A stretch of 64,000 bases of DNA from Emticicia sp031378345 (GCA_031378345.1 JANNDY010000135.1:1-64000); one strand, 5' to 3'; shown: positions 35,635 to 45,427, numbered from the stretch's first letter. Program-made: numbers and translations. The notes: a model not told the origin generated them from the sequence alone.

Positions 35635-36105
35635 TTAGCTTTTTTTAGGAATAATCTTTGTAATCATTTCCCAGACCAAATCTGCCTCAAAACCCTTTCC
35701 CATAGCATATCTGGCGAGTTTTTGCTTCAAAATCAAGGGTTGCTTTTCGTTGCGGAGTTCGTGTTTTTTCTTTTCGAGAATTTCTCTCAAAGTTTCGAAA
35801 TAATCATCATCTTCGATTTCTGCCATGCCAACTTTTATGCAATATTCGGAGAGTTTTCGGGCTTTGAGTTCGTACCGAATTTTCTGACGACCCCATTGTT
35901 TTACTCGAAATTTACTTCCAGCAAAAATCTTGGCAAAACGTTCTTCATTCAAAAAATTATCGGTAATCAAAAACGAAATAATTTCTTCGGCTTCATCGCC
36001 CCACACTTCCCATTTTTGCAAACGCTCACGCACTTCTGCATGCGTACGCTCTTGGTAAGCACAGAAGTTGGCAGCTTTTACTAATATATCACGACGGGTT
36101 ATCAA
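35635..36105 (-). CDS. recX: Regulatory protein RecX
   Basis: A 156-residue protein built of three-helix repeats, with RecX signatures: CAYQERTHAEVRERLQKW, LITDNFLNEERFAKIFAG and WGRQKIRYELKARKLSE. RecX binds RecA filaments and limits recombination. No recA is near. The start is TTG; no closer ATG exists. A block of repeats separates it from the MsbA-like gene. Confidence 0.9.
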   Translation of the reverse strand: MITRRDILVKAANFCAYQERTHAEVRERLQKWEVWGDEAEEIISFLITDNFLNEERFAKIFAGSKFRVKQWGRQKIRYELKARKLSEYCIKVGMAEIEDDDYFETLREILEKKKHELRNEKQPLILKQKLARYAMGKGFEADLVWEMITKIIPKKS

Positions 36106-36107
36106 GA

Positions 36108-36182
36108 ATTGGTGATTTGGTGAATGAGTGATTTGGTTTTGCCTCTACATTCTGAACTCTACACTTTACATTCTGAACTCTA
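36108..36182. repeat. Two different repeat words side by side
   Basis: A GGTGATTTGGTGAATGAGTG-type block (36108-36135) is followed by CTACATTCTGAACTCTAC-type units (36143-36182). The TAG stop of the exporter gene (36180-36182 on the minus strand) is part of the second block. Confidence 0.65.
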
Positions 36183-38003
36183 TATGCTTTGCATCGTGCT
36201 TAATTTCCTATAAAAACCATCTTCAATTTTCAAAAGTTCATCATGTGTGCCACGTTCGATGATTTGTCCTTGATGAACCACCAAAATTTGGTCGGCATTC
36301 TGAATCGTACTTAGTCGGTGAGCAATGACTAAAGTTGTGCGATTTTTCATCAAATTAGTTAGGGCTTCCTGCACCAATTTTTCTGATTCGGTATCAAGTG
36401 CCGAAGTTGCTTCGTCCAAAATTAAGATTGGGGGATTTTGCAAAATCGCTCTTGCAATGGACAATCTTTGGCGTTGTCCGCCCGAAAGTTTCGTTCCTCT
36501 ATCACCTATAACTGTCTGATAATCAGATGATTGCTGCATAATAAACTCGTGAGCATTAGCGATTTTGGCTGCCGACATTACTTCTTCCAAAGTTACGTTT
36601 TCGCCAAAAGCAATGTTATTAAAAATCGTATCGTTGAACAAAACAGCTTCCTGCGTAACAATGCCCATCAAGTGCCGAAGCGAATGTTGCGAAACGTTTT
36701 TTATGTCAATGCCATCAATCAAAATTTGCCCCGAATTTGGGTCATAAAACCTTGGAATCAAGTCGGCAATGGTAGATTTCCCACCACCAGATGAGCCAAC
36801 CAAAGCAATGGTTTTTCCTTTTTCGAGAATAAAATTAATATTTTTCAAAACCTCAATATCACCTTCATAAGAAAAATTTACATCTCGAACTTCAATGTTA
36901 GTTTTAAAATTGGTAAGACTTAAAGAATTCGTTTTATCTTTTATAAGTGCTTGATTATCAACAAGTTCCAAAATTCTTTCGCCCGAAGCCAAACCTCTTT
37001 GTGCCGAACTAAAAGCATTGGAAATGTCTTTGGCTGGTCGCATCACTTGCGAAAAAGTAACTATATAGGCGATAAACTCTGAAGCTGTGAGTGAAGATTG
37101 ATTATTGAGAATCAGTGAGCCGCCATAAAGCAAAAGACCGACAACGACCAAAACCCCCATGATTTCGGAAAATGGCGAAGACATTTCTCGACGTGCCGCC
37201 AGACTAAAAATAGCTTTTCGGTAGCCTTGATTTTCATTTTTGAATTTCTCAGTGATATATTTCTCAGCAACAAAGCCTTTCACGACTCTCATTCCGCCAA
37301 ATGCTTCGTCCATTAAACTAATCAAATTACTCAATCTTTGTTGTCCTTCACCTGCATCTCGCCTCATACGTTTGACCAAAGTAGAAATAAAAATACCCGA
37401 AACAGGAATCACCAACAATGCAAAAAGTGTGAGATTCCATGAAATCGCAAATAGCATATAGATGTAGGAAATAAATAAAAATACTTCTTTGGTTGCTGCC
37501 GAAAAAGTATTTGCAATCGAATTTTCGACTTCTTGCACGTCTGTTACGATACGAGAAATGAGGTTTCCTTTGCGTTCATTACTAAAAAAACCAAGATGTA
37601 AATTGATTGAATTATTGAAAACTGCTTGCCGCAAATTGGCAACCATATTTGACTTAAATTTTTCTAATAGCCTGATACTGAGGTACTTAAATACATTTGA
37701 AAAAAAAACAGAACCAGCTAAAATTGCACAAACAAATTGTAATGCACCTTGTTTTCCGTAGTCAGAAAAGAATTTTGCAAAGTAAAAATTGAATTGACTA
37801 ATAATACTAAAACCTGAAGTTGGATTCATCATTTTAGATACTTGCTGTGTATCTACTTGGTCGAATAGCACATTCAAAAGTGGAATTAAGAGTGTAAAAT
37901 TCAAAACGCCAAAAATACTTGCCAATAGTGAAGTCAAAACAAAAGGCACGATGAAACCACCGAGAGGCTTGGCGTAAGAAAGTAATCGAAAGTAATTTTT
38001 CAA
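36180..38003 (-). CDS. MsbA-like ABC exporter (fused permease and ATPase)
   Basis: A 607-residue half-transporter. Six membrane helices (about 15-320) contain the SFFSNERKGNLISRIVTDVQ-like coupling region. A nucleotide-binding domain has Walker A GSSGGGKST, signature LSGGQRQRLSIARAIL, Walker B ILILDEATSALD and switch VIAHRLST. Closest in type to MsbA and other lipid or drug exporters. The start is TTG at 38003: an in-frame stop lies three codons upstream and the protein begins normally with MKNYFRLLSYAKP. Confidence 0.93.
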   Translation of the reverse strand: MKNYFRLLSYAKPLGGFIVPFVLTSLLASIFGVLNFTLLIPLLNVLFDQVDTQQVSKMMNPTSGFSIISQFNFYFAKFFSDYGKQGALQFVCAILAGSVFFSNVFKYLSIRLLEKFKSNMVANLRQAVFNNSINLHLGFFSNERKGNLISRIVTDVQEVENSIANTFSAATKEVFLFISYIYMLFAISWNLTLFALLVIPVSGIFISTLVKRMRRDAGEGQQRLSNLISLMDEAFGGMRVVKGFVAEKYITEKFKNENQGYRKAIFSLAARREMSSPFSEIMGVLVVVGLLLYGGSLILNNQSSLTASEFIAYIVTFSQVMRPAKDISNAFSSAQRGLASGERILELVDNQALIKDKTNSLSLTNFKTNIEVRDVNFSYEGDIEVLKNINFILEKGKTIALVGSSGGGKSTIADLIPRFYDPNSGQILIDGIDIKNVSQHSLRHLMGIVTQEAVLFNDTIFNNIAFGENVTLEEVMSAAKIANAHEFIMQQSSDYQTVIGDRGTKLSGGQRQRLSIARAILQNPPILILDEATSALDTESEKLVQEALTNLMKNRTTLVIAHRLSTIQNADQILVVHQGQIIERGTHDELLKIEDGFYRKLSTMQSI

Positions 38004-38105
38004 TTGAATTATTTAAAAATGTTTGAGGGGCAAAGTTCGAGAAAATTTCATAAAATAATGTGGCACATATTAAAAATGTGCCACATTTAATTAATGTTCA
38101 TTGAT

Positions 38106-39482
38106 TTACACCTTCATTGTCTTCCAACGTCCTCTTTTAAAGACAAAAATGGCAATAATTGCTAAAATTGATTCACTAATAGCAATAGACCAAAATACGC
38201 CTGAAGGTCCCCACGCAAGGCTTTTAGCAAGGTAATATGCCAACGGAATTTCGATAAGCCAAAAGCAAATCAAATTCATAATCGTTGGCGAAAGTGTATC
38301 TCCTGCACCATTGAGCGATTGCCCAATGACCATTCCGAAACCAAAGAAAATATAGCCCAAACATACAATTTGTAGGCATAAAACACCAATTTCGATTACT
38401 TTTGGCTCATCTGTAAAAATTCCAATAAAATCTTTGGCAAAAAAAGCAAAGATAATTCCGACCAAAAGCAAAAATGCCATGTTGAAATAAGCCGTTCGCC
38501 AGACTGACGTTTCGGCACGGTCGGGTTTTCCTGCACCTAAATTCTGCCCCACAAGGGTTGCCGCGGCATTCGACATTCCCCAAGAAGGCAAAATTGTAAA
38601 AATAATAATTCTAATGGCAATTGTATATCCTGCTACAACTTCGCTACCAAAAGAAGATAAAATTCGAGTCAAGAAAATCCAACTTGCCGACTGAATCAAG
38701 AATTGCCCTGTGCCGCCAGCAGCTACACTGAGCAAACTTTTGATAACTTCTTTGTCAGGAATAAATTGTTTTCTGAGAACCTGAATATTGCCATTTCCAC
38801 CAAACAAAGCATATAATTGATACAAAACACCAACAGTTCGGCCAATAGTTGTAGCGATGGCAGCACCTTCTACACCAAAGCCCATCACAGGAATCAAGAT
38901 AAAATCCATGATAATATTGATGAAATTTGCTAATAAAATCGAACGCATCGCCGTTGAAGCATCGCCCGCCCCACGCAATGCACCACTCAATGTATAAAGC
39001 AAAACTATGGACGGGCTACTGGCAAAAATGATGCGTGTATAACTCGCTCCTTTGGTAATCAAATGTTCGCTTCCACCCATTAAACGTAGAATATCTTCGG
39101 CAAAAACAAAACCTAAAATCCCTACTGAAATACCCAAAATCAATGAAATAATGATAACTTGAGCAACTGCCAAACCACCTTCGGTTTTGTTCCCTTCGCC
39201 TACTCGTCGAGCAACGATTGCGGTGGCTGCAGCACTTAAACCAATGGCAACGGAGTAAATTAATGTCAGCACTGATTCAGTCAAACCAACTGTTGCAACA
39301 CCTTCTGTTCCTATATATCTTGCTACAAAAAAAGCATCAACAACAGCAAAAAGTGATTCGCCAATCATTTCTAAAATCATCGGAACTGAAAGAAGAAATA
39401 TTGCTCGATTGATACTTATTGTTGTATAATTTTGGTCTTCGCCACGAATGGCTTGCATAAATAGATTGTATATTTTTCGCAT
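38106..39482 (-). CDS. MATE family efflux transporter
   Basis: A 458-residue protein with twelve hydrophobic helices in two similar halves. It opens with INRAIFLLSVPMILEMIGESL and VDAFFVARYIGTEGVATVGL, typical of NorM/DinF-like pumps. Such pumps export cationic drugs using sodium or proton gradients. Complete, with ATG start. A repeat block lies just upstream. Confidence 0.93.
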   Translation of the reverse strand: MRKIYNLFMQAIRGEDQNYTTISINRAIFLLSVPMILEMIGESLFAVVDAFFVARYIGTEGVATVGLTESVLTLIYSVAIGLSAAATAIVARRVGEGNKTEGGLAVAQVIIISLILGISVGILGFVFAEDILRLMGGSEHLITKGASYTRIIFASSPSIVLLYTLSGALRGAGDASTAMRSILLANFINIIMDFILIPVMGFGVEGAAIATTIGRTVGVLYQLYALFGGNGNIQVLRKQFIPDKEVIKSLLSVAAGGTGQFLIQSASWIFLTRILSSFGSEVVAGYTIAIRIIIFTILPSWGMSNAAATLVGQNLGAGKPDRAETSVWRTAYFNMAFLLLVGIIFAFFAKDFIGIFTDEPKVIEIGVLCLQIVCLGYIFFGFGMVIGQSLNGAGDTLSPTIMNLICFWLIEIPLAYYLAKSLAWGPSGVFWSIAISESILAIIAIFVFKRGRWKTMKV

Positions 39483-39729
39483 GTGAAAAAAAGTATTATG
39501 TAGTCCACAGTCATTAGACTATAGTCCACAGAGGTATAAATTTTAAAAAAGAAATTTTGAGAATTATGAAAATAATCTCTTGTAAAAAAGGAAATAAGAA
39601 GAAAAATTAGTTTGCACTTAGCAAACAATATCGAGCAACTTCATGGGCTTTTGAAGATTTTGTGTGGCAAAGATAGAAATTTGTTTTTTGTAAAAAAATA
39701 TTTGTAGAAAAATTTTCCGAATTGAATTT
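39483..39729. repeat. Intergenic region with TAGTCCACAG repeats
   Basis: TAGTCCACAGTCATTAGAC then TATAGTCCACAG lie at about 39499-39530, right after the leftward MATE start. A different word from the other spacers. The rest is AT-rich without a gene. Confidence 0.55.
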
Positions 39730-40320
39730 CTAAGCTCTCACCACACCAAGTTTCAATAATTCCCAAAAACACTTAGCAGTTGATTGAATATCTATGCTTG
39801 CATCGTGGGCATCAATGATGCGGGTTTTGAAAAGTTTGTAGTACAATTCGTCTAATTTGGGCCATTTATAGCCATAATTGCCAGGAATTTTACAAAAATC
39901 AATAACGTTTTTGTTTTTCATGGTACAAAAATTACGTTTTGCTAAGAAAGCATTTGTATCAAACGATTTTCGGAAAAGTTCTGCCCCAACGATACATTTA
40001 TCAAAGTCAAAATTGTGTGCAACCAATAGTGTAGCTTCCTTCACGGCATTATCAAAAATGTCAAGAATTTGCTTCAAATCTTGACCCTCAATATTCGCTC
40101 TCTCAGTAGTAATTCGATGAATGCGAGAGGCTTCATTTGGAATCGAAAAACCTTCGGGTTTGATGATATAATTATGATTTGCTGCTAATGTACCATCTTC
40201 AAAATATTCTACAAAAGCTAATTGCACCAATCTGGGCCAATTTTGACTGTTGGAGATTGGTGCATTATAGTTTTTAGGCAAACCCGTAGTTTCAGTATCG
40301 AAAAAGAGGATTTTTCTCAT
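39730..40320 (-). CDS. DnaQ-like 3'-5' exonuclease
   Basis: A 196-residue DEDDh exonuclease: FFDTETTGLP (Asp8, Glu10), LLVAHNFDFD (Asp105 or 107), and DAHDASIDIQSTAKCFWEL (His172, Asp177). Domains like this proofread in polymerase III epsilon or trim RNA and DNA. This free-standing form, with a long insertion before the second motif, is common in Bacteroidetes; its exact role is not known. Confidence 0.9.
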   Translation of the reverse strand: MRKILFFDTETTGLPKNYNAPISNSQNWPRLVQLAFVEYFEDGTLAANHNYIIKPEGFSIPNEASRIHRITTERANIEGQDLKQILDIFDNAVKEATLLVAHNFDFDKCIVGAELFRKSFDTNAFLAKRNFCTMKNKNVIDFCKIPGNYGYKWPKLDELYYKLFKTRIIDAHDASIDIQSTAKCFWELLKLGVVRA

Positions 40321-40336
40321 GGTGATTCGTTATGTT

Positions 40337-40405
40337 ATTTACCACAAAATAACACAAAGCTTATTCTCAGTGAAACTCTGTGTTACTTTGTGCCTTTGTG
40401 GTAAA
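40337..40405. repeat. TTTACCACAAAATAACACAAAG inverted repeat
   Basis: The left arm at 40337-40359 (ATTTACCACAAAATAACAC...) and the right arm ending at 40405 (...CCTTTGTGGTAAAT) are complementary. The element fills the whole spacer between the exonuclease start and the permease stop. Confidence 0.7.
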
Positions 40406-40408
40406 TTT

Positions 40409-41854
40409 TTATTCTTTCTTACTATTAAACCAATAATAAACAGGAATACCAAGAGCTACAATTCCAAGTCCAGGGTAAGTAAATTGAGGTTTTTCTTTAA
40501 TCAAAATCAAAACAATAATTGAAGCCACAATTACATAAAGCATCGGAATAATTGGATATCCCGGAGCTTTAATTGGTCGCTCTGCATCAGGCATTTTTTT
40601 ACGTAAAATGAATATTCCGTAAATCGTAAATGCATAAAATAAAATAACTACGCCCATCAAATAGTCGAGCAAATCACCGTATTTTCCTGTCAAACACAAG
40701 AAACACGCCCAAAAACACTGCCACCAAAGGGCATTTTGTGGCACACCAGCTTCGTTTAATTTTCCAAAATTCTTGAAAAACAAACCATCTTTTGCCATTG
40801 TATAATAAACCCTTGCACCTGACAATATCAAGCCATTATTGCAACCAAAAGTAGAAATCATAATCAAAACAGCTACAATAATAGAGAAACCTTGTCCGCC
40901 AATAACTTGGGCAGCTGCAGCGGCAACCCTGTCTTCTGAAGCAAACTGTATGCCTCGACTCAAAGCGTCAGCACCATTGGGGTCGCCCTTCAAAGGCAAA
41001 ATACAGAGGTAAGCAATATTCATCAAAATGTACAAAGCCGTTACCAAAATTGTGCCTATCATCAAACCTCTCGGAATCGTCTTTTCGGCATTGACAACTT
41101 CATCACCAGCGAACGTCAGACCGTTCCACGCATCACTCGAAAACAAAGTTCCAACTTGCGTAACGCCCAAAGCCAAAATGATTCCGAAACCGCCAATTCC
41201 TGTGATAATCCATTGATTATCAACCTTTGATGTGCTCGAAGCATCGAATATATTTGTGAAATTTTGTGAAATTACATCAGCATTTGCCCCCAAAATAAAG
41301 CCCAAAATTATGAGCATTGCAATTGCTCCAAGCTTGGTTGTACTGAAAATATTTTGAATGATTTTGCCTTCTTTTACGCCTCGCGTATTGGCATAAGTTA
41401 GCAAAATAATACTCGCCATTGCTAATAATCGCTGTGAAGTAAGTTTGAAACTGGTATCACCAATACTAAAAAACTCGTGTTTATCACTAATAATTTCAGG
41501 AAAAAGCACACCAGAATATTTGGCAAAAGCTACGGCAACTGCAGCAATAGTACCAGTTTGGATAACTGCAAAAAAAGACCAGCCATAAAGAAAACCCGTG
41601 AGTTTACCGTAGGCTTTTTGAAGAAAAACGTATTGTCCACCAGCTTGTGGGAACATGGCTGTAAGTTCGCCGTAGCACAATGCACCGACCATCGTGAGTA
41701 ATCCAGCTAAAAGCCAAGAGGCTAATAACCAGCCCGTTGAGCCAACTTGCCGAGCTACATCGGCACTGACGATAAAAATTCCAGAGCCAATCATCGAACC
41801 CGACACGAGCATTACGGCATCGTATAGTTTGATTTCTTTTTTAAAATTTGCCAA
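40409..41854 (-). CDS. APC-superfamily amino acid permease
   Basis: A 481-residue protein with twelve helices and the APC opening LVSGSMIGSGIFIVSADVAR. Further matches are GWLLASWLLAGLLTMVGAL and the late ERPIKAPGYPIIPMLYV. Likely an amino acid uptake or exchange carrier; the substrate cannot be read from sequence. The start is TTG (MANFKKEIKLYDAV); no upstream ATG is in frame. It precedes the exonuclease gene in the same direction. Confidence 0.92.
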   Translation of the reverse strand: MANFKKEIKLYDAVMLVSGSMIGSGIFIVSADVARQVGSTGWLLASWLLAGLLTMVGALCYGELTAMFPQAGGQYVFLQKAYGKLTGFLYGWSFFAVIQTGTIAAVAVAFAKYSGVLFPEIISDKHEFFSIGDTSFKLTSQRLLAMASIILLTYANTRGVKEGKIIQNIFSTTKLGAIAMLIILGFILGANADVISQNFTNIFDASSTSKVDNQWIITGIGGFGIILALGVTQVGTLFSSDAWNGLTFAGDEVVNAEKTIPRGLMIGTILVTALYILMNIAYLCILPLKGDPNGADALSRGIQFASEDRVAAAAAQVIGGQGFSIIVAVLIMISTFGCNNGLILSGARVYYTMAKDGLFFKNFGKLNEAGVPQNALWWQCFWACFLCLTGKYGDLLDYLMGVVILFYAFTIYGIFILRKKMPDAERPIKAPGYPIIPMLYVIVASIIVLILIKEKPQFTYPGLGIVALGIPVYYWFNSKKE

Positions 41855-41900
41855 AGTAGTATTTTAGTTAGGGTTTGTTAATCAATGAGTTATAATTATT

Positions 41901-43556
41901 TTATTTCTTCGCCAATTTACTATGACTATAACCGTAAGCAAAATAAATCACCAAGCCAATGCTCATCCAAATAATAAACATTCGCCAGTTTGTCCAGCCG
42001 AGTTCGGTCATTAGATAAAGATTTGTGAGAATTCCTAAAACTGGTAAAAGCGAAAAGTTATGAATAAAACTCAAAACCGTTAGTACAGCAAACACAATCC
42101 AGAATACAAAAAGCAATGGTTTTGCTTCTAAATGTTGCAAAATATCCCCTTGCGAATAAGTAAAATACAATGCTCCCAGCATCAAAATTCCGCAAATATA
42201 TTTCGCATTGATATATGGAATCTTAAATTTTGCACCTTTACTCATGCCATTTGTGTCTAAATAAAGCACTCCTGCACACACCAAAATAAAGGCAAAAAAT
42301 GTTCCTACGCTCGTTAAATCTACAAAGAAACTCATCTTGAAAAACAAAGAAGGCACTGCAACCAAAATTCCTGTAATGATTGTTGCAAAACCTGGTGTTT
42401 TGAATTTTGGGTGAATTTCACCAAATTTTTTACCCAAAAGGCCATCACGACTCATAGTCATCCAGATACGTGGCTGCCCAATTTGATATGCCAATAAAGC
42501 ACTCGTAATTGCCACAACCGCACTCACCGATATAACTCCCGCCACAAAATCAAAGCCTACATTGGTAAATACATACGCCAATGGGTCGGCAACATTGAGT
42601 TCTTTATAATTGACCATTCCAGTAAGTACAAGCGAGATAAGCACATACAAAACCGTACAAATGACCAAGCACAAAAGCATAGCACGAGGCAAATCTCGCT
42701 GAGGATTTTTGGCTTCTTCGGCAGTGGTCGAAATAGAATCAAAGCCAATAAATGCAAAGAAAACTGCCGCAACTCCACTCAAAACACCTTCTACTCCATT
42801 GGGGGCGAAGGGTGTCCAATTTTCGGGCCGTACATAAAAAACTCCAGCAACAATAACCAATAGAATAACAAGTAGCTTTAAACCTACCAAAAAATTGCTG
42901 GCATTACGAGATTCTTTGATTCCGATATAACAAAGCGTGGTGATAAGCACAGTAATAATTCCCGCAGGAAGATTGAAAATGATTTTCATAAACCCCAAAC
43001 TTGGAGCATCTTGAAAGGCTTGTGCAAGGCGTTGTGTGCCTGTGCTTATTTCTGCTCCACCTGCATGAACTTTTGTATAGGCTTCTTGGGCTGTAGTATA
43101 GTCAATGGCAAGCCAAGCTGGAAAATGAATACCAAAACCTTCGAGCATCGAAGTAAAATAACTCGACCACGAAATGGCTACTACCATATTAGACACGGCA
43201 TATTCCAAAATCAATGCCCAGCCAATAATCCAAGCTGCCATTTCGCCAAAAGAAACATAAGCATAAGTATAAGCACTACCACTTACAGGCACCATTGACG
43301 CAAATTGGGCGTAGCTCAATGCCGTAAAAACACATGCAATAGCTACAAAAACGAATAAAAGTGAAACGGCTGGCCCTCCATTGAAACTTGCCAAGCCGAT
43401 GGTACTAAAAATCCCTGCACCAATAATAGCTGCAATTCCAAGCAAGGTCAAATCACGTACACCAAGCACTCGTGCTAAGGAATGTGCCTCATCTCTATTT
43501 TCTGCATCTTTTACTGCCTGACCAATGTCTTTTTTACGAAATAGGGAATTAAACAT
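41901..43556 (-). CDS. Cationic-type amino acid permease (APC superfamily)
   Basis: Begins at the ATG at 43556 (MFNSLFRKKDIGQAVKDAEN); the frame runs up to a TTG at 43595. About 551 residues with some fourteen helices. The opening GVRDLTLLGIAAIIGAGIF and the FFAFIGFDSISTTAEEAKNPQRDLP loop are characteristic of CAT/YfnA-like permeases. The two adjacent permeases are different subfamilies, not a recent duplication. Confidence 0.92.
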   Translation of the reverse strand: MFNSLFRKKDIGQAVKDAENRDEAHSLARVLGVRDLTLLGIAAIIGAGIFSTIGLASFNGGPAVSLLFVFVAIACVFTALSYAQFASMVPVSGSAYTYAYVSFGEMAAWIIGWALILEYAVSNMVVAISWSSYFTSMLEGFGIHFPAWLAIDYTTAQEAYTKVHAGGAEISTGTQRLAQAFQDAPSLGFMKIIFNLPAGIITVLITTLCYIGIKESRNASNFLVGLKLLVILLVIVAGVFYVRPENWTPFAPNGVEGVLSGVAAVFFAFIGFDSISTTAEEAKNPQRDLPRAMLLCLVICTVLYVLISLVLTGMVNYKELNVADPLAYVFTNVGFDFVAGVISVSAVVAITSALLAYQIGQPRIWMTMSRDGLLGKKFGEIHPKFKTPGFATIITGILVAVPSLFFKMSFFVDLTSVGTFFAFILVCAGVLYLDTNGMSKGAKFKIPYINAKYICGILMLGALYFTYSQGDILQHLEAKPLLFVFWIVFAVLTVLSFIHNFSLLPVLGILTNLYLMTELGWTNWRMFIIWMSIGLVIYFAYGYSHSKLAKK

Positions 43557-43716
43557 ATTTATAATGAAGTTTAGGTTTTGATGAATACTTTTCAAAAATA
43601 TCGAAAAAATAGCAATTTTGTTGCTTCTATGTTAATTATTTATCCAATGAGCGAAAAATTCCTTATGAGAATGTTAATAAACTGACAATCCTATATCTTG
43701 AAATTGATAGAAAATA

Positions 43717-43749
43717 AGAAAGGCATGGTTCATTGAACCATGCCTTTTG
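43717..43749 (-). terminator. Terminator hairpin
   Basis: AAAGGCATGGTTCA (43719-43732) with TGAACCATGCCTTT (43734-43747). It lies downstream of the leftward gene 43791-44147 and has flanking A and T tracts. Confidence 0.8.
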
Positions 43750-43790
43750 TCTAAACCCTAACTAAACCGTATAAAACTTTGATTATCTTT

Positions 43791-44147
43791 TTACCCTATC
43801 AAGTAGTAATCAAAATCATTTTTTATTGCCACAAACTCCAAATGACCTTCATTCAAAGCTTTTATTGAAATTGATTTTTTCTCCAAGATACTTTCTGTAA
43901 AAAATCGAATAACATAATTCGCTACCATTTCTACAAATGATTCTTGCATCGTAGATTCATCTTGCCCAATACTTTCTATTGTTTGCGTAATATTGTTTTT
44001 TAAATTTTGTAGCTGACTTGATAATACACTTTTTTTAGCATTTTTGCTCAGCATACGCTGCTGTTCGTAAGTATTTTGTGGAAACCCCATAGCCATCGAG
44101 TTTAGGCTAATCAATGTAATTGCAAGAAGTAAGAGTAGCTTTTTCAT
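43791..44147 (-). CDS. Small exported protein of unknown function
   Basis: A 118-residue protein with a signal peptide (MKKLLLLLAITLISLNSMAM). The mature part is Gln/Asn/Ser-rich and helical (SVLSSQLQNLKNNITQTIES, MQESFVEMVANYVIRFF). I know no family. It has its own promoter-like box upstream and a strong terminator downstream, so it is probably a separately regulated single gene. Confidence 0.65.
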   Translation of the reverse strand: MKKLLLLLAITLISLNSMAMGFPQNTYEQQRMLSKNAKKSVLSSQLQNLKNNITQTIESIGQDESTMQESFVEMVANYVIRFFTESILEKKSISIKALNEGHLEFVAIKNDFDYYLIG

Positions 44148-44208
44148 AATTTTGTGGGCGGCGAACCGCTGTTTTTTTTGTGTAAATCATTTTTTCTGAT
44201 TGACTATA

Positions 44209-44240
44209 CAAAGATATATGTTTTCTTTAGTATTGTGCAA
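44209..44240 (-). promoter_or_regulatory. Bacteroidetes-type promoter of the small exported protein
   Basis: On the minus strand, TTG (44238-44240), 21 bases, then TATCTTTG (44209-44216), a good match to TTG/TAnnTTTG. About 60 bases before the start codon. Confidence 0.65.
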
Positions 44241-44438
44241 TACATAGTACCTTTAATTTTAATAATTTTGTATAAACGGCGAATATTTATGATAAACGGT
44301 TTAAATAAATAGCTTTACTAATAAGATGCAAAATGATGATACAAAGTTGCACTTAATAAAATATATTTTCAGTTAAAAAAAGTTAAACAGTGTTAATTGC
44401 GGTGTGAAGTGCCAATTTTAGTAGATGAACTGAAAAAC
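44241..44438. other. Intergenic region beside gldN
   Basis: About 200 AT-rich bases with no gene. Two copies of ATAAACGG (near 44273 and 44292) could be an operator-like direct repeat. Nothing else stands out. Confidence 0.3.
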
Positions 44439-44473
44439 AAAAAAGGAGAAGCCTTTCGACCTCTCCTTTTTTT
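44439..44473 (-). terminator. Terminator of the gld operon
   Basis: AAAAAAGGAGA paired with TCTCCTTTTTT around GCCTTTCGACC-type loop, just past the gldN stop, with T runs on both strands. Confidence 0.82.
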
Positions 44474-44515
44474 ATAGTTTTGAATAAGAAAAACATTCTA
44501 CATTCGTCATTCTTT

Positions 44516-45406
44516 TTAATATTCCCACAAATTATGTTCAAATTCCATCAATTCGTGTTCCAATTGTTCAGATTTCAACATACCTTCACGTGGCGATTTG
44601 TAAATATCATCTAAGAAATTATCTAACGCATTTGATTTTTTGATGATTTTTCCGTGAAAAAGACGCAATTCAAAAGCATCAGCTAAGTTTTTGTGTTGTG
44701 CTACATTGGCAGCATTATACCAAATACATTTTGCATTGCTACGGAAATAACGTTCCAATTCTTTATACTTAAAAGTTGCAATTGGGCGATCAAAACCTAA
44801 ACTCGTTTGGTCTGATGGAATAATCAATGTCATTGTCAGAATATCAAAATATTGACGTGAGCGTTGTTTATCAAAAACCCAATCTTCTTTCAACATCAAT
44901 GTTGTCAATTGTGTAGCAAAAATCTCTACACCATCAGTTGCCATTGCTTCGGTAGCTGTTGGTGCTGCGGGTGCAGTTGCTGTTCCAGCTGCGGGTTTTG
45001 CACCACCACTATCACCACCCCAACCATCGTCTCCACCTGCCGAAAAACCAGCGGCTTTCTCTTCTTGAGATAATCCGCCACCGTCCATTTTCATTAAAAG
45101 ACGCTCATTAAATTGCTCTAATGTTAATTGTGTTGTTAAAGAATCATTTGAATAAGGTACAATCAAGCCAGCTTTTACTGCATCAATTAAATGCTTAGTA
45201 ATTTCACTTCCTTTCGAAAAAAGCGGTTGATTTTGCTTCTCTTTTAAGTCAATTCTTCTCCATAAAGTTGTTTTATACATGACATTTTCCTCATGTATTG
45301 GACGAAGCGATAATGGATTCAAGTAGTTGTTTGACTTTTCTTGTGCAACTGCTAACTGGCTGATAATCAATGCGATACCAAATGCCAAGCTTTGAAATTT
45401 CTTCAT
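44516..45406 (-). CDS. gldN: Type IX secretion/gliding motility protein GldN (PorN)
   Basis: A 296-residue periplasmic protein with signal peptide MKKFQSLAFGIALIISQLAVA. The family opening is NNYLNPLSLRPIHEENVMYK, and the core contains EDWVFDKQRSRQYFDILTMT and a LFHGKIIKKSNALDNFLDDIYKSP-like end. GldN joins the GldK ring at the outer membrane. Residues about 123-157 are a Gly/Ala/Pro/Thr-rich insert (GGDDGWGGDSGG...) that most GldN lack. Last gene of gldKLMN; it starts 21 bases after gldM. Confidence 0.96.
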   Translation of the reverse strand: MKKFQSLAFGIALIISQLAVAQEKSNNYLNPLSLRPIHEENVMYKTTLWRRIDLKEKQNQPLFSKGSEITKHLIDAVKAGLIVPYSNDSLTTQLTLEQFNERLLMKMDGGGLSQEEKAAGFSAGGDDGWGGDSGGAKPAAGTATAPAAPTATEAMATDGVEIFATQLTTLMLKEDWVFDKQRSRQYFDILTMTLIIPSDQTSLGFDRPIATFKYKELERYFRSNAKCIWYNAANVAQHKNLADAFELRLFHGKIIKKSNALDNFLDDIYKSPREGMLKSEQLEHELMEFEHNLWEY

Positions 45407-45427
45407 AATTTTAACAATTATTTTATA

